Of a stretch of DNA of 64,000 nucleotides, positions 7,562 to 16,545 are shown one piece after another. This stretch comes from CAWFXC01 sp963819735 (GTDB lineage Bacteria > Actinomycetota > Acidimicrobiia > IMCC26256 > DASPTH01). The stretch spans positions 2,294,001-2,358,000 of the forward strand of contig CAWFXC010000001.1 in the NCBI GenBank assembly GCA_963819735.1. Reading direction: 5' to 3'. A program made the position numbers and the translations under genes. Below the pieces are notes generated by a model. That model ran no database searches and was not told the origin of the DNA. It saw only the letters and a program-made list of their open reading frames with translations. The first letter of the stretch is position 1. The number at the start of each line of letters is the position of its first letter.

Positions 7562-9196
7562 CCACGACCCTGGAGCGGCCGGCCGGCTCCGATCCGGGCG
7601 CGGAGCCGTCCGGCTCGACCGGGCTCCTCCGCTGGCTCACCACCACCGACCACAAGCTCATCGGCTTGAGCTACCTCGGCACGTCGATCGTGTTCTTCTG
7701 CCTCGGCGGCCTGCTCGCGCTCGGGATCCGCACCCAACTGGCGCAGCCCAACGAGAAGCTCGTCGATCCGCAGACCTTCAACGAGTTCTTCACGATGCAC
7801 GGCAGCATCATGATCTACCTGTTCGCGGTGCCGTTCGCGTTCGGCCTCGCGAACTACATCGTGCCGCTGCAGATCGGGGCGCCCGACATGGCGTTCCCCC
7901 GGCTGAACGCGCTCGGCTACTGGTTGTACCTCTTCGGCGGCATCACGATGATCTCCGGGTTCCTCACCGCCGAGCGGCGCCGCGAGCTTCGGCTGGTTCG
8001 CGTACGCGCCGCTGTCGGGTGCGGTGTACTCGCCGGGGGTGGGGGCCGATCTCTGGATCGTCGGCGTGATCGTCACCAGCACCGCGGGCGTGTTCACCGC
8101 GGTGAACATCGTCACCACCATCTTCATGCTGCGAACACCGGGGATGACGATGTTCCGCATGCCGATCTACACCTGGAACATGCTCGTCACGAGCGTGCTC
8201 GTGCTCCTCACGTTCCCCGTGCTCACCGCCGCGCTGGCGATGCTCTTCGCCGACCGACATCTCGGGACCCACATCTTCGAGGCCACCGGCAACGGCACAC
8301 CGATCCTCTGGCAGCACCTCTTCTGGTTCTTCGGCCATCCTGAGGTGTACATCATCGCCCTGCCGTTCTTCGGCGTGGTCACCGAGGTGTTCGCGGTGTT
8401 CTCGCGCCGGCCGGTGTTCGGCTACAAGGGTCTGGTGTTCGCCACCCTCGCGATCGGCGGGCTCTCGGTCGGCGTGTGGGCGCACCACATGTACGCCACC
8501 GGCGCGGTGCTCCTGCCGTTCTTCACCATCATGAGCCTGCTCATCGCGGTGCCGACCGGCGTGAAGTTCTTCAACTGGATCGGCACGATGTGGGGCGGTC
8601 GCATCCGCTTCGACACCCCGATGCTGTTCGCGATCGGGATGTTGGTGGTGTTCCTGATGGGCGGCCTCTCGGGGGTGCTGTTGGCGATGGCGCCGGTCGA
8701 CTTCAACGTCACCGACACCTACTTCGTCGTCGCACACATGCACTACGTGATCATGGGGTTGGTGATGGGCGCGTTCGCGGGCGTCTACTACTGGTTCCCG
8801 AAGATGACGGGCAAGATGCTGAACGAGCGCCTCGGGAAGATCCATTTCTGGACGTTCCTCATCGGCATCAACGTGACGTTCTTCGTGCAGCACGAGCTCG
8901 GTCTCGACGGCATGCCGCGCCGGGTGGCGACGTACACCGCGAGCGAAGGGTGGGGGACGCTGAACCTCGTCTCCACCATCGGCTCGTTCATCCTCGCGGT
9001 CGGCGTGCTCGCATTCCTCTCCAACCTCTTCGTCTCACTGCGTCACGGCGAACCCGCGGGCAACGACCCGTGGGACGCGCAGACCCTCGAGTGGGCCACC
9101 TCGTCGCCCCCGCCGGAGCACAACTTCGACTCGTTGCCTCCCATCCGCTCGGCGCGACCGTTCTGGGACGCCAAATATCCGGAGCACGGACCGTGA
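7558..9196 (+). CDS. ctaD: Cytochrome c oxidase subunit I (one apparent frameshift)
   Basis: This is the catalytic haem-copper subunit of the aa3 oxidase, about 545 residues after repair. Haem and CuB ligands are visible: TMHGSIMIY, the His-Tyr pair in FFGHPEVYI, WAHHMYAT and AHMHYVIMG. The reading frame moves from frame 1 to frame 2 between 7968 and 7980: after ISGFLTA the expected GAASFGWFAYAPLSGAVY is read one base later. Removing one base restores an uninterrupted protein, so this is probably a sequencing insertion. The gene overlaps ctaC by four bases and ctaF by four bases. An essential oxidase subunit is unlikely to be broken in the middle of an intact operon. Confidence 0.93.
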
Positions 9197-9651
9197 AGTC
9201 GGAGGCCCGCGTCTTCCTGGGCGTCACCGTGTTCTTCATCGTGATCGGGATCGTCTACTGGTTCACCTCCTACGAGGACGCGGGGTCGGTGATGCTGGCC
9301 GCGGCGGCGGTGATGGGCCTCGTCGCGGGCGGTGCGATCTGGTTCGTCGGCCGGAACACCGCGCCGCGCGCCGAGGACCTGCCCGACGCGACCCAGGCCG
9401 ACGGCGCCGGCATCGTCGACGAGTTCCCCACCGAATCGATCTGGCCGTTCGCCGTCGGGTTGAGCGGCGCCATCCTCGCCAGCGGATTCGCGTTCGGCGC
9501 GTGGCTGGTGATCATCGGCGTCGCCGCGCTCGTGCTCTCGCTGGTCGGTTACATACAGGAAGCGCGTTACGAGCGCAACCCCGACGCATCGGGCTCGGGC
9601 TCGGGCTCGGCCCCGGGTCCGGATTCGGGTTCCGACTCCACCTCGACGTAG
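9193..9651 (+). CDS. ctaF: Cytochrome c oxidase subunit IV (actinobacterial)
   Basis: This 152-residue protein has four predicted membrane segments and the actinobacterial CtaF pattern, including EARVFLGVTVFFIVIGIVYW and FPTESIWPFAVGLSG. CtaF is a structural subunit of the aa3 oxidase. It overlaps ctaD by four bases. The C-terminal tail is a low-complexity Gly-Ser-Pro-Asp run. The last 85 bases also encode, on the other strand, the tail of qcrB. Confidence 0.9.
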   Translation: MKSEARVFLGVTVFFIVIGIVYWFTSYEDAGSVMLAAAAVMGLVAGGAIWFVGRNTAPRAEDLPDATQADGAGIVDEFPTESIWPFAVGLSGAILASGFAFGAWLVIIGVAALVLSLVGYIQEARYERNPDASGSGSGSAPGPDSGSDSTST

Positions 9652-10994
9652 CCCCCCGCCTCGGTGCGCGCCAGCACCGCCATGCGCTCCGGCCTCGCCC
9701 GGGACCGGGCCGCCAGTTCCTTGCAGAGCCGATAGGTCGCGACGAACGCGACGAGCGGGACCACGAAGATCAATGCCCGGAACACGTAGGTGACCGCGTT
9801 GACGGAGAGGTCGAACCGGGCGGCGATCACGTCGTTGCCGCCGGCCAGGAACAGCACGCCGTAGAACATCAGGACCGCGACACCGATCGCGGTGCGCACC
9901 GGTCGGTCGCGCGGCGAGTCGAGCAGGTGGTGCTCGGCGTGGTCGCGGGTGAAGCGGGCCTCGATGTAGGGCCACAGGTACACGATCGTGAAGGTGATCC
10001 CCGGGAGCAGGACGCCCGGGAAGAACACATTCGGTATGTCGAACCCGAACGCCCGGATCTCCCACGGTGGCATGAGGCGCAGGGCACCCTCCAACCAGCC
10101 GATGTACCAGTCGGGCTGCGACGCCGCGCTCACCGCCGCCGGTTGGAACGGTCCGTAGAGCCACACCGGGTTGATCTGCACCAGGCCGCCGAGCGCCGCG
10201 CACACCGCGAACACGAAGAAGAACAGCCCGAGGGTCTTGGCCGTGAACGTCGGCCAGAGCTTGGAACCCACGACGTTGCGTTCGCTGCGCCCGCGTCCGG
10301 GGAACTGCGTGTGCTTCTGGCGCACGAGCATCACCAGGTGCACCGTGAGCAGCCCGATGATCGCGGCCGGGATGATCAGCACGTGGATCACGAACAGGCG
10401 CGGGATGATGTCGTTGCTCGGGAACTCGCCCCCGAACACGAGGAATGCCATCCACGGGCCGATGAGCGGGATCGAGAGCAACACGGAATACGCGATGCGC
10501 AGGCCGGTGCCCGACAGCAGGTCGTCGGGCAGGCTGTAGCCGGTGAACCCGTTACCCAACGCGAGCAGGAACAGCGTCAGGCCGACGATCCAGTTGAGCT
10601 CGCGCGGGTTGCGGAACGCGCCGGTGAAGAAGATGCGCAGCAGGTGCACGAGGATCGACCCGATGAACAGCAGCGCGGCCCAGTGGTGGATCTGGCGCAT
10701 GACGAGCCCGGCGCGCACGTCGAACGAAACGTGCAGGGTCGATTCGTACGCCGCCGACATCCGGGTGCCGCGCAACGGCGCGTAGCTTCCGTGATAGATG
10801 ACCTGACGGGCATCGGGCACGTAGAAGAACGTGAGGTAGACGCCCGTCATGATCAGGATGATCAGGCAGTACATGGCGATCTCGCCGACCATGAACGACC
10901 AGTGGTCGGGGAACACCTTGTTGAGCGCGGTGCGGGCGAAGCGCGCCGCGCCGAGGCGCTTGTCGAGCCCGCGGGCGGTGCGCTCGACGATCAT
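9567..10994 (-). CDS. qcrB: Cytochrome bcc complex cytochrome b subunit
   Basis: This 475-residue membrane protein holds haems bL and bH and the quinol sites of the bcc complex. Haem ligands are in QIHHWAALLFIGSILVH and VIHVLIIPAAIIGLLTVH, and the PEWY-like motif appears as QPDWYIGW. The C-terminal tail is acidic and repetitive (EPESGPGAEPEPEPD) and is antiparallel to the tail of ctaF. It overlaps qcrA by ATGA and ends the ctaE-qcrC-qcrA-qcrB operon. Confidence 0.95.
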   Translation of the reverse strand: MIVERTARGLDKRLGAARFARTALNKVFPDHWSFMVGEIAMYCLIILIMTGVYLTFFYVPDARQVIYHGSYAPLRGTRMSAAYESTLHVSFDVRAGLVMRQIHHWAALLFIGSILVHLLRIFFTGAFRNPRELNWIVGLTLFLLALGNGFTGYSLPDDLLSGTGLRIAYSVLLSIPLIGPWMAFLVFGGEFPSNDIIPRLFVIHVLIIPAAIIGLLTVHLVMLVRQKHTQFPGRGRSERNVVGSKLWPTFTAKTLGLFFFVFAVCAALGGLVQINPVWLYGPFQPAAVSAASQPDWYIGWLEGALRLMPPWEIRAFGFDIPNVFFPGVLLPGITFTIVYLWPYIEARFTRDHAEHHLLDSPRDRPVRTAIGVAVLMFYGVLFLAGGNDVIAARFDLSVNAVTYVFRALIFVVPLVAFVATYRLCKELAARSRARPERMAVLARTEAGGYVEVESEPESGPGAEPEPEPDASGLRS

Positions 10995-11854
10995 CAGCGG
11001 TCGCGGTCCCAGAAGCCCGGCCCGACCGGCTCGTGGTAGTCGCTCTGCGACCGGAGGTAGCCGTCGGCGTCGACCATGAGCGGGAGCTGCGGCAGCGGGC
11101 GGGTCGCGGGGCCGAACTCCGGTTCCGCCCCGTTCAGCACCTCGAAGGTCGACTGGTGGCACGGGCACAGGAGCCGCTGCAGCTGTTGCTGGTAGAGGCC
11201 AACCGGGCAGCCGGCGTGGGTGCAGATCTTCGAATAGGCGACGTAGCCGTCGGGTGCCCACGTCTCGCGTCCGGGGCGGGTCGTGATCGCGTGCCGCTCC
11301 GCCCGGATCAGCAGCGTCTGTGAATCGGCGGCGTCGAGGTGGCCTTCGGGGAACACGGTGAGGATGCCGCCCACCTCGAGGTCGGTGACCTTCACCGGCT
11401 TGCCCTGCTCGTTCACGACCCGCGAGCCCTTGCGCCACGAGGTGACGAAGAGAGAGTTCCCGGGGCGGGGGCCGAGCGACGCGATCGGGAACAGCGCCGC
11501 GAGCCCGAGCGCGCCGGCGGCGGCGCCGAACATGCGGAGGAGGAAGCGACGACGCGCCACCGATCCTTCGCCCTCGTACAAGCGATCGAAGTCTTCGCCG
11601 AAGCCCGCCAGATCCTCCGGGCTCGATTCGAGGCGCGGCCGCTCCTCGGTGAACGGGCCCTGCGGCAGGAGCTTGCGGGCGGCGACGACGAACGAGAAGC
11701 CGAGCCCGCCGAGCGCCAGCGCGAGCAGGACACCCTCGACCTGGGTCTGGCCCCCGAGCGCGTAGACGACGGCGAGCCCGAGCGCCGACGCGGTGGTCAC
11801 CCCGAGTGCGGCCGCGATCTGGCGCGTCGCGCGTTGCTCAACGCTGGCGCTCAT
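10994..11854 (-). CDS. qcrA: Rieske iron-sulfur subunit of the bcc complex
   Basis: This 286-residue protein has the actinobacterial arrangement of three N-terminal membrane helices followed by a Rieske domain. The [2Fe-2S] ligands are in CTHAGCPVG and CPCHQSTFE. It passes electrons from quinol to the dihaem cytochrome QcrC. The ATG at 11854 is chosen because the first helix follows soon after and the start lies 17 bases inside the qcrC 3' end; the frame is open further upstream but that part looks like shadow sequence. Confidence 0.93.
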   Translation of the reverse strand: MSASVEQRATRQIAAALGVTTASALGLAVVYALGGQTQVEGVLLALALGGLGFSFVVAARKLLPQGPFTEERPRLESSPEDLAGFGEDFDRLYEGEGSVARRRFLLRMFGAAAGALGLAALFPIASLGPRPGNSLFVTSWRKGSRVVNEQGKPVKVTDLEVGGILTVFPEGHLDAADSQTLLIRAERHAITTRPGRETWAPDGYVAYSKICTHAGCPVGLYQQQLQRLLCPCHQSTFEVLNGAEPEFGPATRPLPQLPLMVDADGYLRSQSDYHEPVGPGFWDRDR

Positions 11855-12602
11855 GGGCCTCCTCGATGCGACGGGCGACGAACAACAGAAGGGGGATGCC
11901 CACCAGGAGTGCGACCGCGCCCTCGGTGATCGGGCCCACGTGTCCGAGGGACAGACCACCGGGGTCGTCGGGGTGACGGAGGTACAACACGTAGCGCACG
12001 AGGGAGTTGAGCTGGTGCTGATCGAACGTGGTGGGTCCGAACACCGGCATCTGGCCGGGGCCGGTGCGGATGGCCTCGGCGACCTGCTGCGGCGTGGCCT
12101 GGTGGAGGTTGGGGGCGTCGTTGCCGTAGCTCAACGCCCCGCCGATGCCCGCGGCGCTGTGGCACGCCGCGCAGTTCAGCTGGAACAGGGAGGCGCCGGT
12201 GCTGATGCTCCCAGCCGCCGGATGCACGTCGGGGATCGGCGGACCCGGGCCCAACGAGGCGACGTAGGCCACGAGGTCGTCGATCTCGCGGCGTGTGAAC
12301 GCCTTGGGCTTGCGCACCGGCTGCGTGTTCACGTTGGCCAACGGCATGCGCCCGGTGGTCAGTTGGAAGCTCGCCGACGCCGCGCCCACACCGGCCAACG
12401 ACGGGCCGAGTGACGTGCCCAGGCCCTCGGCACCGTGACAGCTCGCGCACGACGTGACGAACAGCTCTCGGCCCCGCTCCACGTCGGCCGCGCTGAGCGT
12501 CGACGTGCCCGAGCGCACGCTCGCCATGCCCCCGATCGCGGCGCCGCCGATCGCGAGCAGCGCGGGCCCGGCGAGCAGGAGGACGACGGCCCATCGGCGC
12601 AT
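11838..12602 (-). CDS. qcrC: Dihaem cytochrome c subunit of the bcc complex
   Basis: This 254-residue protein has an N-terminal signal anchor, two haem c sites (CASCHG and CAACHS) and a C-terminal membrane helix. In actinobacteria this fused dihaem subunit bridges the Rieske centre to CuA and replaces soluble cytochrome c. Methionine ligands probably lie in TTGRMPLAN and PGQMPVFG. It follows ctaE after three bases and overlaps qcrA by 17. Confidence 0.94.
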   Translation of the reverse strand: MRRWAVVLLLAGPALLAIGGAAIGGMASVRSGTSTLSAADVERGRELFVTSCASCHGAEGLGTSLGPSLAGVGAASASFQLTTGRMPLANVNTQPVRKPKAFTRREIDDLVAYVASLGPGPPIPDVHPAAGSISTGASLFQLNCAACHSAAGIGGALSYGNDAPNLHQATPQQVAEAIRTGPGQMPVFGPTTFDQHQLNSLVRYVLYLRHPDDPGGLSLGHVGPITEGAVALLVGIPLLLFVARRIEEAHERQR

Positions 12603-12605
12603 GGG

Positions 12606-13193
12606 CTATCGGATGACGAACAGGGTCAGGAACAGGAGGATCCACACGACGTCGACGAAGTGCCAGTAGTAGGTGACCGACTCCGCGACCGGCGCGCGGC
12701 GCTCGAAGTCCTTCGCGCTCATCGTGACCACGACGGCGGCGATGATGAGCAGGAGACCGGCGAACACGTGGAGCGCGTGGAAGCCCGTCATGATGTAGTA
12801 CATCGACGCGAATCCACTCGACGACGCCGAGAAGTCGAGGACGAAGAACTCGCGGATCTGGTTGGCGACGAACACCACGCCGAGGGCGAGCGTGATGATC
12901 ATCCACCGCTGCATGCCCACGCGGTCACCGCGTTCGCGCGCCTTCCCCGCGAGATGGATGGTGCCGCTCGACGCGATGAGGAGCACGGTGGCGATCGCCG
13001 CGGCCGCCGTCTCGAGGTGCACCGCGTGGGGGAGCCAGACGCGCGAGTTGGCGCGGAGGGTCACGTAGGCGGCGAACAGGCCACCGAAGAACATCAACTC
13101 CGACGCGAGCCACACGATCGTCCCGACCGCGAGCAACGAAGGGCCGGCCCGCGAGGGAGGCGGCCGGGGTTCGAGCGTCACGCCCTGGGCCAC
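12606..13193 (-). CDS. ctaE: Cytochrome c oxidase subunit III
   Basis: This 195-residue subunit III has five membrane segments and the hallmark VGTIVWLASELMFFGGLFAAY, FHALHVFAG and the C-terminal YYWHFVDVVWILLF. It is the first gene of the ctaE-qcrCAB operon. The frame is open far upstream, so the start is judged by homology and by CATCAT six bases before the GTG at 13193; a second GTG lies four codons downstream. Confidence 0.9.
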   Translation of the reverse strand: MAQGVTLEPRPPPSRAGPSLLAVGTIVWLASELMFFGGLFAAYVTLRANSRVWLPHAVHLETAAAAIATVLLIASSGTIHLAGKARERGDRVGMQRWMIITLALGVVFVANQIREFFVLDFSASSSGFASMYYIMTGFHALHVFAGLLLIIAAVVVTMSAKDFERRAPVAESVTYYWHFVDVVWILLFLTLFVIR

Positions 13194-13274
13194 AGGGGGA
13201 TGATGACACACCCACCGGATTCCCGCGTGCCCGCGCGGGGCCGGGCGACCACGTCGACATCCGGAGGAAGTCGG

Positions 13275-13280
13275 TAGCCT
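13275..13280 (+). promoter_or_regulatory. -10 box TAGCCT of the CtaG-like gene (leaderless)
   Basis: TAGCCT is followed by six bases and the GTG at 13287. Confidence 0.5.
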
Positions 13281-13286
13281 GACCGC

Positions 13287-14177
13287 GTGCGCGCTGCGGT
13301 GCTGCTCGCGACGATTTCGGTGCCCCGGCCGCCCTCGTGGTCGACGCTCCTCGGTGGGTGGACGCTCGACCCGCTCTTCGTGTTCTGGGTCGGTGCCGGC
13401 GTGCTCTACCTCGTCGGGGTGCGGCGCCTCGCCGATCGCGGTCGGCACTGGCCGGTCGGGCGGACCCTCTCGTTCGGCGCCGGGCTGGCGGTGATCGCGG
13501 TCGCCACGCAGTCGGGGTTGGCCCAGTACGACCGCATCCTGTTCAGCCTGCACATCGTGCAGCACCTCCTGCTCGGCATGGTCGGCCCGCTCCTCCTGGT
13601 GCTGGGCGCGCCGATCACCCTGGCGCTGCAGGCCAGCCACCGAAGCGCACAGGCGCGCATGGTGCGCGTGCTGCACAGCCGGCCCGTGGGTGTCGTCGTA
13701 CACCCGGTGACGGTGTGGATCCTGTTCGGCGGCACGCTCGTCGTGCTGTACACCACCGGCCTCTACGAGCTGTCACTGCGGAACGAGTGGGTGCACGCGC
13801 TGGTTCACGTGCATTTCCTCGTCGTCGGTTTCCTGTTCATGGGCTACGTGGTGGGCATCGATCCGATCAATCGTTCGCTGGGTTACGGCGCGCGCCTGTT
13901 GTACGTCGCCGTCGTGCTCCCGTTCCACGCGTTCCTCGGCGTCGCGTTGCTGGGCAGCACGACCGTGCTCGCGTCGAGTTGGTACGCCGAAGTGGCCCGG
14001 CCGTGGGGCGCGAGCCCGCTCGACGACCAGCGGCTCGGGGCCGGGATCCTCTGGGGTTTCGGCGAGCTGTTCGGCGTGGTCGCGCTCGGCATCGTGCTGT
14101 TCCAGTGGATGCGCCACGAGGAGAGATCCGCGGCGCGCCTCGACCGTCAGCTGGACGCCGAACGGCTGCCCGCGTAG
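13287..14177 (+). CDS. ctaG: CtaG/Caa3-type cytochrome oxidase assembly membrane protein
   Basis: This 296-residue protein has about eight membrane helices and matches the Caa3_CtaG family, which helps insert copper into cytochrome oxidase. Conserved histidines are visible in FSLHIVQHLLLGM, VHALVHVHFLVVG and LPFHAFLG. It is divergent from ctaE, consistent with a role in the same complex. The start follows the leaderless box at 13275. Confidence 0.82.
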   Translation: MRAAVLLATISVPRPPSWSTLLGGWTLDPLFVFWVGAGVLYLVGVRRLADRGRHWPVGRTLSFGAGLAVIAVATQSGLAQYDRILFSLHIVQHLLLGMVGPLLLVLGAPITLALQASHRSAQARMVRVLHSRPVGVVVHPVTVWILFGGTLVVLYTTGLYELSLRNEWVHALVHVHFLVVGFLFMGYVVGIDPINRSLGYGARLLYVAVVLPFHAFLGVALLGSTTVLASSWYAEVARPWGASPLDDQRLGAGILWGFGELFGVVALGIVLFQWMRHEERSAARLDRQLDAERLPA

Positions 14178-14186
14178 ACACAGGCG

Positions 14187-15287
14187 ATGCGCATCCTCGT
14201 CATCGGCGGCACCGGGCCCACGGGCATCCCACTCGTGCAGGGGCTCCTCGACCGCGGTCACGCGGTCACGATCCTGCACCGCGGCACCCACGAGCGCGAC
14301 GAGACACCGGCCGCGGTCGCGCACCTGCACTGCGATCCGTTCGACGAGGAGTCGCTGCGGGCCGGGCTCGCGGGCCACACGTTCGACGTGACCTACGCGA
14401 TGTACGGGCGCCTGCGGATGATCGCCGACGCGATCACCAATCACACCGGTCGGTTGATCTCGGTGGGTGGGGTGCCCGCGTACCGCGGCTGGATGAACGC
14501 GTGGCTCCACGAACCGAACGGACTCCCGGTACCGATCGGCGAGGACGCGCCCACCGTCGCGGTGCCCGAGGAAGACGAGAAGGGCTACCGCATCGTGCGC
14601 ACCGAGCAGGCGGTCTTCGCCGCCCATCCCGATGCCACCCATTTCCGCTATCCGTACGTGTACGGGCCGTATCAACTCATTCCACGGGAGTGGATCATCG
14701 TGCGACGGATCCTCGACCGGCGGTCGCGCATCGTCGTCGCCGACGACGGTCTCACCCTCCACCACTACGGCTACACCGAGAACATCGCCCACACGCTGAT
14801 GCTCGCACTCGACCAGCCCGAGGCCAGCGCCGGGAAGATCTTCAACGTGGCCGACGAGGAGGTCCTCTCGGTCCGGCAGGTGATCGAGATCGTGGCCGCG
14901 GCGCTGGACCACACGTTCGAGGTGGTCTCGATGCCGTACGACCTCGCGGTGCCGGCCCGGCCGCTGCTCGCGCAGCCGCTCCCGACGCATCGCGTGCTCG
15001 ACCTCACCCGGCTGCGGTCCGATCTCGGCTACCACGACCTCGTCGCGCCCCGCGAGGCCCTGGCCCGCACCGCACGGTGGCTCGTGGCCAACCCGTTGCA
15101 CGGCACCACGGAGGAGATGACGCTCACCGATCCGTTCGACTACGCAGCCGAAGACGGTCTCGTCGACGCCTGGCTCGCCGCGCGCGAGGCGATGGCGCCG
15201 GTGGTCTTCGATCCCGAGCCCGGCTACGGCATGGCCTACAGCGGGCCCGGAGGGCAGTTCCGCATCAAGCCGGGCTTCACGGTCTGA
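14187..15287 (+). CDS. NAD-dependent epimerase/dehydratase family protein
   Basis: This 366-residue protein is an extended short-chain dehydrogenase. The Rossmann motif GGTGPTG is at the N-terminus, followed by LISVGGVPAYRG and FRYPYVYGPYQL. The catalytic lysine of YxxxK seems replaced (YRIVR), so it may not act as a typical sugar epimerase. It starts nine bases after ctaG, probably as a downstream gene of the same transcript. Substrate unknown. Confidence 0.72.
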   Translation: MRILVIGGTGPTGIPLVQGLLDRGHAVTILHRGTHERDETPAAVAHLHCDPFDEESLRAGLAGHTFDVTYAMYGRLRMIADAITNHTGRLISVGGVPAYRGWMNAWLHEPNGLPVPIGEDAPTVAVPEEDEKGYRIVRTEQAVFAAHPDATHFRYPYVYGPYQLIPREWIIVRRILDRRSRIVVADDGLTLHHYGYTENIAHTLMLALDQPEASAGKIFNVADEEVLSVRQVIEIVAAALDHTFEVVSMPYDLAVPARPLLAQPLPTHRVLDLTRLRSDLGYHDLVAPREALARTARWLVANPLHGTTEEMTLTDPFDYAAEDGLVDAWLAAREAMAPVVFDPEPGYGMAYSGPGGQFRIKPGFTV

Positions 15288-15313
15288 ACGCCCGCCGCCG
15301 CGGGGCTGCCCAC

Positions 15314-15319
15314 TAGATT
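15314..15319 (+). promoter_or_regulatory. -10 box TAGATT of the DUF3107 gene (leaderless)
   Basis: TAGATT is followed by seven bases and the ATG at 15327. Confidence 0.6.
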
Positions 15320-15326
15320 CAGCCGC

Positions 15327-15554
15327 ATGGAACTTCACATCGGTGTCGTGCACACGCCCAAGGAGCTCAGCCTCGAGCTCGAAGGGACCCCGGATGAGCT
15401 CGTGGAACGTATCGACTCCGCGATGAAGGACGGCCTGCCGATCGTGTGGGTGACCGACGCCAAGGGCCGCAAGGTGGGCATCCCGGCCGACAAGATCGCC
15501 TACGTCGAGATCGACGCCGAAGGTGGCGGCAGGCACGTCGGCTTCGGCCGCTAG
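15327..15554 (+). CDS. DUF3107 family small protein
   Basis: This 75-residue protein is a full-length DUF3107 member, an actinobacterial family of unknown function related to mycobacterial TB9.4. The pattern IGVVHTPKELSLEL and KVGIPADKIAYVEID is clear. The family is usually found near ATPase and WhiB genes in actinobacteria, and here it precedes the two ArsA-type ATPases. Confidence 0.83.
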   Translation: MELHIGVVHTPKELSLELEGTPDELVERIDSAMKDGLPIVWVTDAKGRKVGIPADKIAYVEIDAEGGGRHVGFGR

Positions 15555-15591
15555 CTCCACCGCACGAGACGCGGCGGATTCGACCCCACCG

Positions 15592-16545
15592 GTGGGCGCG
15601 CTGCTCGATCGTCGCCTCCTGTTCTTCACCGGGAAGGGCGGGGTCGGCAAGAGCACGGTCACCGCGGCGACCGCGCTGCTCGCCGCGGGCCAGGGCAAGC
15701 GGGTCCTGCTGATCGAGGTCGACGCCAAGAACAATCTCACCGCGTTGTTCGAGCATCCGCCGGTGGGGTTCGAGCCCCGGCAGGTGTACCCCGGGGTCTT
15801 CGCCATGCAGATGGACACCGAGGCGTCGCTGCGGGAGTACCTCAAGGTGCAGGCGCGCGTGCCGGTGTTCGGTCGCATCGGCCCCCTCGCGCGGGCGTTC
15901 GACTTCGTGGCCACCGCCGCCCCGGGCGTCAAGGAGATCCTGACCGTCGGCAAGGTGGTCTGGGAGCTGCGCGAGGCGCTGCAGGGCCGGGCCGACTGGG
16001 ACCTCATCGTGGTCGACGCCGCGGCCACCGGTCACGTGATCAGCCAGCTCGACGCACCGGGGGCGATCAAGGAGCTGGTGCAGGTCGGCCCCGTCCGGAA
16101 CCAGACCGACTGGATGGTCGAGCTGCTCTCCGATCCGGAGCTCACCGCCCTCAACGTGGTCACCGCGGCCGAGGAGATGCCGGTCAACGAGACCATCGAA
16201 CTGGTGGCGCGCGCCCGGCAGGAGCTCGACGTGCCGCTCGGCGTGGTGATCGTGAACCGGGTCCTGCCCGAGCTGTTCACGCACGCCGACGAGATCGTGT
16301 TCGAGTCGCTGCGCGAGCCCGCGGCCGCGGGTGTGCTCGAGGGATACGCGGGGCCCGGCGCGACCGCGGTGCTCGACGCGGCGCGCCTGGCGGTGTCGAT
16401 GCGGCGCAGCCGATCGGGTCACCTCGCGCACCTGCGCGAGCAGGTCGACCTGCCGCTGCTGTTGCTGCCGTATCTGTTCGTGCGTGATCACGGGTTACGG
16501 GTCACGCGCATGGTGGCCGAGGCGCTGGGTCAGGAGCTCGAGTGA
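15592..16545 (+). CDS. ArsA/Get3-like ATPase, first of a pair (BagA-like)
   Basis: This 317-residue protein has the deviant Walker A FTGKGGVGKST, the DAKNNL switch and VVDAAATGH. It is of the anion-transporting ATPase (ArsA) family, but no transport partner is nearby. In mycobacteria the equivalent tandem pair (Rv3679-Rv3680) forms a Get3-like complex. I used the GTG at 15592, which places the P-loop soon after the start; an in-frame GTG at 15523, inside the DUF3107 gene, is an alternative. It overlaps the second ATPase gene by GTGA. Confidence 0.8.
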   Translation: MGALLDRRLLFFTGKGGVGKSTVTAATALLAAGQGKRVLLIEVDAKNNLTALFEHPPVGFEPRQVYPGVFAMQMDTEASLREYLKVQARVPVFGRIGPLARAFDFVATAAPGVKEILTVGKVVWELREALQGRADWDLIVVDAAATGHVISQLDAPGAIKELVQVGPVRNQTDWMVELLSDPELTALNVVTAAEEMPVNETIELVARARQELDVPLGVVIVNRVLPELFTHADEIVFESLREPAAAGVLEGYAGPGATAVLDAARLAVSMRRSRSGHLAHLREQVDLPLLLLPYLFVRDHGLRVTRMVAEALGQELE

